Shown: positions 13,243 to 26,279, counted from the stretch's first letter. The stretch is DNA of 64,000 nt from Protula sp. h YS-2021 (GCA_949752745.1 OX457028.1:6692095-6756094), one strand, 5' to 3'. Translations and numbers: made by a program. The notes: a model not told the origin generated them from the sequence alone.

Positions 13243-13705
13243 TGTGACACAAGTAGCTTTTGATCCCACACAGGAGCCTGGCTATCATTCTGTTTTGATT
13301 GTGACGTATGTAGTTATTGATCACACACAGGAGCCTGACTATCATTCTGCTTCGATTGTTGTTGTGTCAGAGCGCCAAGTGACGTATGTAGCTATTGATC
13401 ACACACGTGAGCCTGCCTATCATTCTGCCTTGATTGTGACGTATGTAGCTATTGATCACACACATGAGTCTGGCTATCATTCTGCTTTGATTGTTGTTGT
13501 GTCAGAGCGCCAAGTGACGTATGTAGCTATTGATCACACATGGGAGCCTGGCTATCATTCTGTTTTGATTGTGACGTATGTAATTATTGATCACACACAG
13601 GAGCCTGGCTATCATTCTGCTTTGATTGTTGTTGTGTCAGAGCGCCAAGTAACGTATGTAGCTATTGATTACACACAGGAGCCCGGCTCTAATTCTACTT
13701 TTATA
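13243..13705 (+). repeat. Minisatellite with 57/78-bp units carrying a 158-aa open frame
   Basis: Units containing GTAGCTATTGATCACACACA then GGAGCCTGGCTATCATTCTG alternate with and without a 21-bp insert (GTTGTGTCAGAGCGCCAAGT-like). Unit lengths are multiples of three, so one + frame (13244..13720) stays open, encoding a repeat around TYVAIDHTQEPGYHSALI. No splice partners or protein family are recognisable. I treat it as non-coding repeat unless transcripts show otherwise. Confidence 0.8.
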
Positions 13706-14520
13706 GCTTATTATCGCTAAAGTGCGATATTATACTGTCATGTATAAAACAAACGTTTACGCCATCTTTCCTCCCAAAATACCACATAACTGTAATCAAC
13801 TCCATCTTACCAGCTCCACCCCAACCAAACTTTATCTTTATAGCTTTAGCTTTTTAAAGTTAAATATTAAACTTCGATAATTCTTTAATTTTCTTATCTC
13901 TTCTTGATTTTGACGTATTATCTGGAAATGATTTAAGGGTAAAACGAGAAAAAATAGGGATAATAATACAAATTTAGCTACTGCACCAGCAAAGAGGAAC
14001 TTTGTAAGTGTAATTTTTACTGCAGTAAATTAGAATCTATCCGAAAAACACTTATTTTGACTCTGTTCCATTAAAAACTTTTTAAACTCTCGCTCTTAAT
14101 CATTCACATTAGTACTATTGTCTTCTATGTTCTATGGTATTTATTGTTTCATACTTAATGCCATACAGAAATCCACAAATAAACGCCTCAGCCGCAAGTT
14201 ACTGAATTAAATAATTATAAAAATAGTTCCCTTCGCCCCTTTCTGCTTATGTATAACTCAAATAAACCAACTATTGTCTGACAGCAACAAGAGCGTCATC
14301 TTTAGCAGTTAATGAAAATTTGTCTACAATTCAATTCCTTTAATCTTAGATTCTAGTAACAGGTTATTTGCATGAATACATCGAACCCTTGCTGTGGTTA
14401 TATTTGGCTACAAATGTCAGGGTCAATAATACCTCTTCCTGTCAATGCCACCCTACATAACTGAAACACTAAATACTTTCCAACGGTATAAATCTGCTGA
14501 ATCTATCTTATAGATAGTTA

Positions 14521-14526
14521 TTTATT
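14521..14526 (-). promoter_or_regulatory. Polyadenylation signal of START-C
   Basis: AATAAA on the minus strand about 90 nt past the START-C stop codon at 14616. Confidence 0.45.
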
Positions 14527-14615
14527 ACCAAATGAATGATGATGTTATTTTCTCAATTTTCGTCAATTATATGAACTTATTGTTAATTATTGCTTTAGCC
14601 ATGGCGGAATTGTTA

Positions 14616-17600
14616 TCATTGTGCAGAGCTTGTTTTTCTGGCTCTGTCACGGACGTTCTGTAGAAACTCCATCATCTGTGTGGCTAGTTGATCATCCACA
14701 ACCCATTGTGGTATCCAGCCCTGAAATAAAAAAACATGGTATAAAGATAACTAAAACCTTCCCATATATATCATCATTAATGTGTCTAGCTAATCACCCA
14801 CAACCCATTGTGGCACTCAACCCTGTAATCAGTAAACATTGAATGAAGATAACTATAATGCTGTCGTATGTATTATCAGTGTGGTTTCCAGTTTCTCAAA
14901 TCGGTGAAACATGGTATGAAGATAACTAAAATGCTCCCATGTGTACCATCATTTATGTACCTAGCTGACAATCCACAGCCCATTGTGGTATCCAGCCCGA
15001 AAATCAGTCAAACATGTTGTGAAAATAAGTATAATGCCCCCATATGCACCATCAGAATGTTGTGTCTTAAAACTTAAAAACGTAGCTATTTTGTTTATTT
15101 TAGCATGTTTACAAAAGTAACAGGTGTTTGCTCTTATATTGGCATGCAAATATAACTAACAAGTTAGCAACTATGACAAAAAATGTTTTACTACTACTTC
15201 ACATAAATATCATATGTAAAAGGAGGGGTGGATGCTGGTAGGTAGAGGAGGACGCAGTGTCGGAAGTTGGTAGATAGAGGAGGACGAAGGGGCGGAAGTT
15301 ATTAGGTAGAGGAGGACGCAGGGGCCGAAGATGGTATATATAAGAGGACGGAGAGTCGGAAGGTGGTAGATACAGGAGGACGGAGGGCGAAAATTAGGAG
15401 CTAAAGCACGGAGGGTTGGATGTAGGTAGGTAGAGGAGGAAGTAGGGGCGGAAGTTGATAGATAGAGGAAGACGGAGGAGTGGATGCTCGTAGTTAGAGG
15501 AGGACGGAGCGCCGGAAGTTGGTAGGTAGAGAAGGACAAAAGAGCGGGTGCTGGTAAGTAGGGAAGGACAGAGGGGCTGATGCTGGTAGGTAGGGGAGGA
15601 CGGAGTAGCGGGTGCTGGTAGACATGGAAGAATGGAGTGGCGGACGTTCGTAGGAAGAGGAAGATGAAGGGGCGGGTGTGCAGGGCTTCGCCGTTGGTGC
15701 TACTTACTCCTATATCAGCGCTCAAGGTCTTCTCCAGCAAGCACTTGTTTGGATGTCCTTTTACAGGGCGCATCAAAGCACCCCCGGGTTTCTGAACCAC
15801 ACTATCATAAAATATCAGAAAGGAACGATGACTCAAAGATTAGAACCTCATATATGTGAAGCTTTTATAAATAGCTATAGAGCTATAAAGTTTTTCATAT
15901 ATTTTGTTTTCAAATTCAACGACCGTTTGAGATGTTTATCTAGACTTGGTTGCTTTTTTCGAGTGACCCTCTTAAGTTTTTAATTTTAATTTTAATCCCA
16001 GACTTTTTTTACACATTCCAATGATTTGAGATCATTGCACTATGATTTCACAGGTAACTGTATGGCTATGTACCGTATGATATGTTTGCTTGGCGGCGTA
16101 TCCGGGTGCGTTGTGGCTACCTCAGATGACAATGTAATACCATCACGTGATTTCCAGTGACGTAAATTCACAAATTCCCTAGAAGAGTCCAAACAGAACG
16201 ATTGAATATCAGTTCAATTTCATTTCACAAATCTTACATGGTAAGCATGGTTAGCATTCTGAGCGTGGCGAGCATGGTGACCGTGGTGAGCATGGTCATC
16301 CTGGTAAGCGTGTCGAGCATGGTGAGCGTGCCGAGATGGTGAGCGTGGTGAGCAGGGTGAGTATGGCGAACGTGGTGAGCGTGGCGTGCATGGTGCGCAT
16401 GTTGAGCATCGTGAGCATGGTAAGCATGCTTAGCAGGGTAAGCATGGTGAGCATGTTGAGCAGGGTTAGTGTAGTGAGCATGATGTGTTTGCTGAGGATG
16501 GGGAGCAGGGTGAATGTGGTGAGCAGGGTGAGCACGGCGAGCAAGGTGAGCGTCTTGAGCATGTTGAGCATGGTGTATCAGCTGAGGGTGGTGAGCGTGA
16601 TGAGAATGTTGCTCATGGTAAGCAGGTTGAGCATAAATGTAGGTGTAAGTGTGGGTATGGCGAGCATGGTTTACCCTGCTCACCAGAATATTGAACAACT
16701 TAAGCATTGTGAGCATGGTGTGGCAGGCGAGCCTAGTGAGCAGGATGAACATGGTGAGCGTGGTGAGCCTGTTGATCCTCTTGAGGACGGTGAGCGAAGT
16801 GATCGTGGAAAGCATGGTGAGCATTGGAGTATGGTGACGGTTGTAAGCATGGTACACTTGCTGAAGATAGTGAACGTCATGAACAAGGTCAGCGTGGTGA
16901 CCATATTGATATTTTGAGCGTAGTGAATATGGTAAGGATGCTAAGCAGGGTAAGCATGGTGAGCATGTTGAGCAGAGTGGGTATAGTGAGCGTGATGTAC
17001 TGGGGATGGTGCGGATGGTGAGTGCGGTGAGCATGTTTATCATAGAGAGCATGGTGAGTATGTTGAGCAGGGTGAGAATGTTAGGTATGTTGATTACGCT
17101 GAGCATGGAAAGGTATAGATTTATTGTCCCTGATTGCAACTCGTAATATTATAATAGGATTAGTTTAATCTTTAATTTATTTAATTTATAAACAACATCG
17201 TATTTTCAATAAAAGAAAGATCACGATTCTTTAAAAAATGCACTTAGAACTAAAAAGTAAAAACGAAAAATGATATTCGATAAATAGATAATTTTATGGT
17301 AAGAAGATTAATTTAGGGTAAGCTACGTAAGTGTGTCATTGCATTCATTTTTTGAACATTATATATTATATGATGGTCATGTTATATTATGGACTTAGCT
17401 GTCAACCAAGCTTAGAATTAAAAATAGCATTTAATAAAAGTGCTCTCATCTAATTTAATCAGTTCGTTAAAGTCCAGTGTCATTGACAAAAGCAATGAGT
17501 AAACAGCCAAGAGGTAGGTTAGAAGGACATGGTTTATTCACTAAAATATTAACAAATTCTTTTGCTGTTGTCATTTAGAAAAAATGTGATGTTCCTTCAG

Positions 17601-18873
17601 GTATTTCTATAATTATGTTTCGAGGCATTGATAATGGTACCTGGAGGAAATGTGGCCGCCCACGAAGAATTTGTCTCTACATACTTGGTAGAAATTATAC
17701 CTCTGCAGTAGGATATGTCTCTAAATACAAGACAGGAATGATGTCTCTTGCCATAGGATTTGTTTCAATACACCAGCCAGAAATCATTCCTGCGGACCTA
17801 GGATTTGTCACTACATGCTGAAGGATTTGTCTTTATGTAACTGGCAGAAATGATGCCCTCTGCCGAGGGATCTGTTCCTTCATACCTGGCTGAAATGATA
17901 CCTCCTGCCTTACGATTTGTTTCTACGTGCCTGGTACCCCCTACTGCACTATTTGTCTCTACGTACCTGGCAGAAATGATGCCTCCTGCCGTAGGATTTG
18001 TCTCTACATATAGTATGTCAGTGTCCTCGCTCACTTTGTACACTATCTAGTAAATCAAAAGAATTTATCTTATCAGATAATAACACAAATATGTGACATT
18101 GATAGCTACCTTAATGGTAAATAGCTACTTTTGATTGATTAAGCACTTTTGACCGATAAATATTGTACAGTCGTTTTAGCCTGAATTTTCCCAAGAAAAA
18201 ATAAGTATGTAATTTCTGTGTCATTTTTATACATACAGTATTATTAATAAGTGCTTTTAAAATAAAATCTCTAGGTCACATATTATGCCTCAAATAGTAA
18301 TTAAATTATTTATTGACCAATTATTTTAAGGCATTAAAACACGTGACATATAAATTCACAAAATTAAACTATGTCAGTGTTAATTTACGAGTAGTGAATA
18401 ACACTTAATGACGTATTTATTAATTTTGCCTCAATATAACTGAATAATTTCTTGAAATAGCACTCCCATCATTGCATGTGTTCATGGGATCCTAATTTTG
18501 TTGAGATATTTAATAATGTGTTTTTGTTTTGCGTTCTTAATTAAAGGTTGTTATGTTTCATGGACGGGTTCCATGACAACGGCTGATCAGGTGTATTTGT
18601 TTTTTTGCGTTGTTTATCGGTTGATTAAGAGATGACTTACTTTACACTGCTTCATTGAGGGATTCCATGACAACAACTGATCCGTTTCCGTCACGAGAAT
18701 TCTGAACACATCTTCTGGACTAGCATCTACGTAACCCTGTTCCACACACATATCGCCTCAATTATAATGACATTGAGAGTGAATATGTGAGTGATATTAA
18801 TTATATTTGCAATTAGTTATATTTACAATTAACGGTAGAAAATGTGTGCTATATCAAAGCAATACAGAAACTC

Positions 18874-18951
<78 letters not shown>

Positions 18952-20863
18952 TCATACGTACATATTTTGGGAAGCATTGAAATGTATATCAAACTATGTT
19001 AATTTCTTTGATTTTGGCTAAAGCCATGGTGATGAAATAAAACTTTGTCGATAATGTTTATATATACATATTTTTTCGCAATTGATTAATAATATACTTT
19101 AATAGATTGCTTACATAACATTGGCATTGGATAATTAATTTAGAGGCTGACCGTGTGGATGATTACGTCACAAACCTGTACTTTGGTGACCGTACCCATG
19201 CCTTTGTAGGATTTGGTGTACACTATACCCGTGTCGAGGTTTTTTCCTTGACTCAGTTTCCATCCATTATCATCATGAAGTACGGCCCAGGCGGTGTCCC
19301 ACGCTGACTCAGCAGTTGTAATGTACTCCTGATCCTAATTCATTCAAGCACTATTTTTGATTCGAAGTAAACATTTTGTTTATTTTTTCTGACATTGCTG
19401 CATCATTAAAGGAAATAGAATAAATAAAAAATAATATCTATATTTGAACCTTTATGATGTCTCTTGTTTCTGTGAGTCAAGTGGCTTGGCAATATTAGTT
19501 ATTATCCTATCATTATAAACCTATCAATATTCACGAGCTGAAATATGCGAACGCAACGTAATTTCGGATATTTATAATCATAGGAGATTTTTGAAAGAAT
19601 ACATATGTATATATCTACTAATTTTCCAGGTATTATTTGAACAAACACATAATTACACTATCACACCCATAATGCTACATGAGGAGAGGAAAATTTACCT
19701 GCTTGCTAAAGTGCTTCGCCTCTGTGGGATTTGTTTGTACCCCTGTTGAATGCTTGACCTCTGTGGGACTTGTCTTTGTCCCTGTTGCATTGTTATTTCG
19801 ACGGCTGTGTGAGATTGTTGAGTTTTTATCAGGCGCCACAACATTGTTCACAGGTGGTACAACTGATGTTCTCTCTGATAAACTTTCTGCAATATCAAAT
19901 ACTAATTTGTTAATGGCAGGAAACTGTTTTATAATGTTGCCTTCTATATGCAACCACAGTAGAGCGTTAAATGAAGAACGGTTAAAAATTTTGTTTTCAA
20001 AATAAGGCCTGAAAAAATTAACTTTTCAAATCAAGATTATTTTTAATGTTCTTTACTAAAATATATGAAAACCTTTAAAAATGATAATTTTTACCATTTT
20101 CTTGTAGAACGAGGCAACCTTAAAATGTGTAAATATATTAATATACAACTTTGGTTAAGAAGAATATGCATCGAATGCCATGATGAAACCAAACAGAGGG
20201 GGACTAATCCGACAAGCTATTCACAGAAGGTAAATAGCTAATATTTTAGTTTGTTGCAAATGTATGCATGTTTTAGTATTTGTACTATCGAACTTGTTGT
20301 ACTAGCTATGACTAAGTTGCAATAAATAAACCTTTATTATTAACACTGGAGGTTGGCTTTGGAAGTTTGTATGAGTTTAAACGCGAATGTGGTTTTATTT
20401 TCATTTCATGATTTTGATAGAAATATATTCCTAGACAAATGGGACACATCTTTTTTCTGCCGCGTAGTTACTTTGTTGTGGTAATTTCAAGTAATACATA
20501 GCGCGATATTTTAGATACTGGAAGAGCAATGGCTACGACTGGGCATGTTAAAATATTACTTTTTGCAAGCGTACTGGCAACCATTAAATAAAAAAGACAC
20601 TTACTTAAGACATCAACGGAGACACATTCAGCCGCGCCTAACGACAACGTTTCGGAGACTCCACAGCGCACACCTTGTGTAATATCCGCAATCCATATAA
20701 ACGCAACCAAGCTCAACAGCACTGCTCCACTCAACAGCGTCGTTGCCACATAACACGTGACGCGTCTCTTTTTACTGATTTTACAACTCCGTCTTCGCTT
20801 TGTTTTTATAACTTTGTTGTCATGCAATAATGAAACTGTACTTTCTGTAGTATTAAATTCCAT
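14616..20863 (-). CDS. START-C: membrane-anchored START-domain lipid-transfer protein, 361 aa
   Basis: Coding exons in transcript order: 20863..20605, 19886..19699, 19334..19176, 18736..18641, 18046..17967, 16178..16074, 15801..15708, 14720..14616. Residues 1-35 are cytosolic-type and strongly basic at the end (SKKRR). About 36-58 form the membrane segment, then the Cys67/Cys80 pair. Residues 87-149 are a 63-aa Ser/Thr/Asn-rich linker with NST and NAT sequons and two copies of a 13-aa motif (GTKTSPTEVKHST and GVQTNPTEAKHFS). Residues 150-361 are the START domain (DQEYITTAESAWDTAWAVL, GYVDASPEDVF, EFVNLRHWKS, KPGGALMRPVKGHPNKC, C-terminal GWIPQWVVDDQ). Length and exon phases match START-B. Exons 5 and 8 are flanked by tandem copies of themselves. 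The donor of exon 5 was set by homology; another in-frame donor exists at 17886. Ligand unknown. Confidence 0.88.
14664..15060 (-). repeat. Tandem ~105-bp partial copies of START-C exon 8 with its acceptor
   Basis: The true exon 8 5' part (14668-14720) and following intron are repeated at about 14769-14860, 14868-14940 (decayed) and 14943-15040. Copies share TTGTGGTATCCAGCC-type exon sequence and the ATGGTATAAAGATAACTAAA spacer. The copy ending near 14820 keeps an AG acceptor but hits a stop at its second codon. The copy near 15000 has lost the AG. Confidence 0.85.
15215..15680. repeat. Minisatellite, ~30-bp G-rich unit in START-C intron 7
   Basis: About 15 copies of GGTAGGTAGAGGAGGACGGA plus GGGCGGAAGTT-type sequence. 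On the minus strand the unspliced frame of exon 7 runs through the array without a stop (15836..15210), giving a Pro/Ser/Thr-rich repeat around RPPLPTSIHPS. Confidence 0.85.
16215..17112. repeat. Large minisatellite, 9-bp-based unit (GTGAGCATG)
   Basis: About 900 bp of GTGAGCATG/GTGAGCGTG units with a loose higher-order pattern, immediately upstream of the START-C exon 6 acceptor. Since 9 is a multiple of three, long His/Thr-, Met/Leu- or Gly/Glu-rich open frames (up to 301 aa on the minus strand) appear. They are repeat artefacts. Confidence 0.9.
17640..17966 (-). repeat. Tandem ~45-bp copies of the 3' half of START-C exon 5
   Basis: Six to eight diverged units downstream of exon 5 repeat the coding segment for YVETNPTAGGIISAR plus its donor region. 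In the reading frame of exon 5 the first units translate as YVETNSAVGGTR then HVETNRKAGGIISAR, then YEGTDPSAEGIISAS. Unit edges fall at the donor. The copy at 17886 has an intact GTATGA donor, the one before it has GC, and the next has lost it. Confidence 0.85.
18875..18950. repeat. (TA)n microsatellite
   Basis: Pure TA repeat of about 76 bp in START-C intron 3. Confidence 0.97.
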
Positions 20864-21988
20864 GCTGCGCTTTTTATGATATGACTACCTGCATTTCTCA
20901 GAGACAACGCAATCTATTTTTTGTTATATAGATTGTATGCGTGCAACGATGAGTATGTCCTGTGCACTTGTTAAACTATACCGTCTGACATCAGATGCAC
21001 AATTACACTCTAACACCAGATACACACAATACCATCCACTTACCTTATTATTTTCAAGCATCGTATCACTTCCATAAGTATTCAAGATTCGGCTTTTATA
21101 CTTCTCACTACTGCGTGCCTTGTGTACTTGTAACAATCCTTAGCAATACACAGTCACTTAGAGATGTAGTTTTCTGATAATGTCTAGTTCATGTACAGTT
21201 ATTAAGATGCACTTAGTCAAAAATCAGCTGTTATTTCTTTGTCTTAATCTGGGTCATATGTTATCTTTAAGTGACTGTTTACCGACACGTGTGCATAATG
21301 TCCTCTGCTTGTTCACTACATTAACTTGTTTAGTCACAGCAATTTGTTTATGATTTGCATACAGATTATTGTGTGTCAAATTTGACCAATAAATAGTAGG
21401 GTCAAGTTGTTCCACACAAAATCCAGGCCATTTCGTCAATGAGCTTTCAAGATGGGTTTCTCACATGATAATTTGTGTAATGACATGGTAAAATGTATCA
21501 AGAAAATGAGCTTGAGAATTTTCTGGTATTTAACAGAGGTACACAAACGTTTAATAATCAAAAGCTTACCAATCTAAAGAAATCGCAATATCAAAATCAA
21601 CAAAAAAACACACTTTTCTTTGTAAGTTAAACTATTGTACTAAAAAGATTTGCCAGAATTGCAAAGAGCTAAATAATCTTAATATTTTATAAATTGCATG
21701 GTAACAATGCAAAATCATCACCATGAAAACTATCCAGACAAAAAAAGCCGGATAAAATTCTCCAGACAAAGCCGCCTTCGGTTACAATCCACCCGGGTAT
21801 AAACAGTCCAGCACCTTACACTGGAACAATGCGACACATTTTGGAATTTCTTATTTGCAAATTTCAATTTTACCTAACCTCACAAATTATAATTTGAAAT
21901 AAATCTTCAGTTGCAATTTGTCATTTAAACTGATACAAGTCATTGCACCAAAATTAATGCAAGGCATTGCAATTAAGATGATCACTGC

Positions 21989-22372
21989 CTAAAGTACTAC
22001 ATAAAAGTGAAAATAATTTCTTATTGTACATACAATAGCAATTAGACAATTCGCGCTGTATAGTAATTCTACAAAAGTATCGCTCAAGCGAATATTCAAG
22101 AGACTATTCAAATAATTCATTTTATTCACTTTTTGAAATGTGCATGTCTTAGTCAATTGCTTAGATGTTGTTGGTAATGATTTGGCATTTCTGAGGATTC
22201 TAATGTCCTGCTTTTCATACCACTGGCTACTTAAAGATTTTCTTTTCTTGTCGGGTCTGACGCATGGGTGTGTTCCATACGAATCATGATCAACTCGTTT
22301 TCCAGCCCTGCTCTGATGCATATTTTCACATTCATATGCAACATTTCCATTTTCACGATGTCTTTGTTGCAC
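21989..22372 (-). other. Unrecognised 127-aa open frame, probably not a gene
   Basis: A minus-strand frame containing THPCVRPDKKRKSLSSQWYE, in the gap between START-C and START-D. No domain, splice context or neighbour link is visible. The Lys/Ser/Thr-rich middle is not low-complexity, so a decayed exon or transposon fragment is possible. The surrounding 20864-22880 shows nothing else. Confidence 0.15.
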
Positions 22373-22884
22373 TTACACACATTCTTCTTGTAAAATTTTC
22401 GGTTGATGTCCTTTGTCAGATTGAATATACTCTATCACTCTGTGGTATTGAACTTAGGAAAATGTCGGGCAATTTATTCAGCTAAGAATCTTAAGAACAG
22501 AATTATTTGACACAATCGAGACAAATTGTTATATTTCTCCAAAGCGGATTCATTAATCACTTGCAATCAATTAATTGCTCTAGTTTGTATGAAAACCTAA
22601 ATAATTTCTTACAATTGCAATTAAATTGATAATTATATCGAGGTTACAAAAATATTAATATGATATTTGGGAGCGTTTCAACCTGGTGGATTTTGACCTA
22701 GGGCGACTTTTTTTTACAGAAGAGTTTGGTTCATCGGTATTTGGACCCAGTATAAGTTCTTGCGGATTTTACACTAGACCCGACAACCATTATCTATCAT
22801 GCTAACTGCTAAATTTTAAGGTTAATTTCGCACAGGATCTTGTGTTTTATTATTACAGCATCATAATTAGAACCGACGAAAAAT

Positions 22885-23110
22885 TTGCAGTTTTGTCTTG
22901 CCACTTTGTTTTTCTCCTTTTTTCCGTCGTTTCTACGCATCTCCTCGACCAGGAGTGGGAAAATGAAATTTGGCACACTTATGATGAACCATGAAAAAAA
23001 AATTGTTGACGTATGGAGTAACTATCAGCATCAAAGTTTCAAACTGAAATATCTCGAAAACTGTTTCACTTATAGTTTTGAAAAAAATAGATCATGGGAC
23101 TAATTTTTGC
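22885..23110 (+). repeat. Fragment of a dispersed repeat (TTTGGCACA... TCTCGAAAAC family)
   Basis: Shares GAAATTTGGCACACTTATG and ATCTCGAAAAC phrases with the longer copies at 27850-29010 and 40040-40560, so it is likely a diverged piece of the same interspersed family. Confidence 0.5.
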
Positions 23111-23989
23111 AAAGGGCATTTTGATCTGAGACGTCGCAATGGCGTCATTTGCCATTTTTGAATAGTTAAAACGCGGGATTTCAGCAAAGAAGATGTTAAA
23201 GAATAAAATGATGAATAAAATATAATTCTTAAAGTTCAAGTCCAAGCAAATACCCCCCCGCCCCACTCCAGTCAACTTCACTTTGTACATGGCATCAGCG
23301 CCTGCATCAACTTTAGCAACAGTATAGCTATACTGGACGTAGTAACCTGCATAATTTGTACTGCTTTGACGTCGCACCGCAGTCTTCGACAACATGGGCT
23401 AAACCCACGTTGTTTAAACACAAAACGTGGTCTCTGCCGTCTGTCCATCCGCCTGTTAGCTTTCAATAATTGCTTTTCCCATACTTTTCATTACATCGCA
23501 TTTGTAAATTTGTGAATTTTGCAAGACTGCAGTCAAAAGTTTTTGTGCCAAATATGTTTTCGAAAATTTGATTTTGCCACTCTATGTAAAATATTATATT
23601 TTTAAGCCTTTGTTATAGTGATTGTGCCCTCCCAAGTGTAAATTTTGCAGCTCGGTAGCGAAATCGGACTAGTTGATAATGCTTTTGATACAACCTCTTC
23701 TTTTCTATGACTCCGCATGGATTTGTATCTTTATGACTTTTTCTTGCTGAATTGCTCAATAAATCAGTATTAGATTGCGTTAATTTCACAGACAATAACA
23801 TTCATATTTTATATTTTTCACAGGCCTTTGAACTCTACCCAATATTTTCAGTTCAGTCACCGCTTTATTTGAATATATTAATGTAAGCGGCTTTAAAGTT
23901 TAACCTTTTCATTTCTTAAAAGCATCTTCCTATTACTTTAACTTTGGGATGTTCAATAACCCTTAGGGATAGCTGCTGGTGCCCTTATT

Positions 23990-24129
23990 TGACAAGTGGG
24001 AAATCGTTCTTGTAACCGGATATCCATACCAGTGCTTACCATGCTTGTTACCTGATATCTATAGGACTGCTGACCGTTCCTGTAACCGGATATCCATACC
24101 AGTGCTTACAATACCTGCAACCTGATATC
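23990..24129 (-). repeat. Left, inverted arm of ~36-bp minisatellite
   Basis: Two double units reading GTAACCGGATATCCATACCA then GTGCTTAC and TACCTGATATCTATAGG, the reverse complement of the large array at 24335-25225. The two are separated by a pure (TA)n tract. Confidence 0.85.
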
Positions 24130-24247
<118 letters not shown>

Positions 24248-24334
24248 ATTTATTTTTATGTACTTTTGTCTTTGTACTTTAATTTCCCAAAATAATATAA
24301 TACGTTCAATGTACTGACGCCCTGGCTACAGGTA

Positions 24335-25225
24335 GGGTAAGCGTTGGCAAAGATATCCGGTTACAGGAACAGTAAGCACTCCTATAGATATCAGGTTACA
24401 AGTATGGTAAGCACTGGAATGGATATCCGGTTTCAGGAACGGTAAGCACTCCTATAGATATCAGGTTGTAAGTATGGTAAGCACTGGAATGGATATCCGG
24501 TTACAGGAACGGTAAGCACTCCTATAGATTTCAGGTTGCAAGTATGGTAAGCACTGGAATGGATATCCGGTTACAGGAACGGTAAGCACTCCTATAGATA
24601 TCAGGTTGCAAGTATTGTAAGCACTGGTATGGATATCCGGTTACAGGAACGGTCAGCACCCCTATAGATATCAGGTAACAAGCATGGTAAGCACTGGTAT
24701 GGATATCCGGTTACAAGAACGATCAGCACTCCTATAGATATCAGGTAACAAGTATGGTAGGTACTGGTATGGATATCCGGTTACAGAAACGGTCAGCACT
24801 CCTATAGATATCAAGTAACAAGTATTGTAAGCCCTGGCAAAGAAATTCGATTACAGATACGATAAGCATTGTATAGATATCTAGTTACAGCTATGGTAAA
24901 CACGAATAGAAATGTCTGGCGTAAAGTTCGGTAAGCACTCAAATAGATATTCTGCTAAAGATATGGTGAGGGCTACTATAGGCATCTGGTTACAGGTACG
25001 GTAACCACTATTATAAATATCCGGTTACAGGTACGGTCTACTAAAGATGTCTGGTAACAAGTACAGTAAGTACTAATATACGTATCCGGTTACTCGTACA
25101 GAGATCTCTCGTGTAGATATCCGGTTACAGGTATGGTAAGCACTGGTGTAGATATCTGGATAAGGGTACGGTATGCTCCAGTACAGATATCCATTAACAG
25201 CTAAGCACTAGTGTAGATATCCCTA
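24335..25225 (+). repeat. Right arm minisatellite, ~36-bp half-units
   Basis: Alternating half-units GGATATCCGGTTACAGGAAC / GGTAAGCACT and CCTATAGATATCAGGTTACA / AGTATGGTAAGCACTGG. The first ten are highly regular and copies decay towards 25225. The following 25226-26250 is AT-rich with no recognised feature. Confidence 0.9.
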
Positions 25226-26279
25226 CTGGTACTGCAAGGGCTAGCATAGAAGTCATCCATTTCACTGAGGAACATTTAGCACATGTACTTTCTTACATGC
25301 AACCAATTTTGGCAACAATTTCCACCAAGCAGCTAAAAATCATTTCTTTTTCTATTCGCAAAATTCACTCAGTAGGAATAAATACCAAAGCTTGAAGTAA
25401 CACATCGGGTATTTGTTTTCGGACCATTCTATAAACAGACATAAAACTGATTCCCCTGCTCATTTACCCGATCAAGAATAACTAGTAGTCTTCACGATGA
25501 ATTAGACAGACAATTTCTGAAGTTTGACTCCAAGGTATCCAAAATATAAAACATACCTTATCGCATTAAATACAGTGTTAATATAATGTCAATCAGCATC
25601 AACATTCAAATGACACGAAATCTACGTTATTTGGTCATGTTTTATTTAAATCTTTGTTAAACTTTGCTAACGAATGACAAACCCTCAAAACGTACCTGTG
25701 AAATACCATTAAGTTTTTAGCTGAGACAAAAAAGAAGCAAATTGAATATGCAATTTAAAATCTATATATGACGTCTGTGTCATTTACAACTCTAAGAATT
25801 CAGTTATATTTTGGTTAAGCCTATATATAACTTTAAAACAAATGGGAAAGCAAACTGATGAAGAGCACTTGTTAATTTCATTTGTACAATGCGAATATCT
25901 GCAGGATTGCAATATAGCTTTGTGAAACTTGAGCGAAATAATTCGACTAATTTTTTCTTTATCAAAAGCAGTGTTGCTTGTACCTGTTTACATTGTAATA
26001 AATGCTGTTCATTTCATATAATATAAAAACACTCGAGGATAATATGGCACATGATAGTGCAGTAGTACATAGTTTATCTGTGTAATAGATTATTGAATAC
26101 ACAACCGAATTAAATTTGAGCACTATTATGCTTGATTTTACCTCATACGTAAGCCATTGTTAAACAAATACCAAAGCATTAATGTAAATCAACCCATTTT
26201 TATTGCTTTACATAAACCAATTCTTGCAATATTCTTGCAACTCTCTCATAAAAAGATCATGTATAAATATTTACAACAA

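Noticed and set aside
16234..17139. 301-aa minus-strand ORF rich in His/Ala/Thr
   Set aside because: Created by the 9-bp GTGAGCATG array in a START-C intron. No start context or homology.
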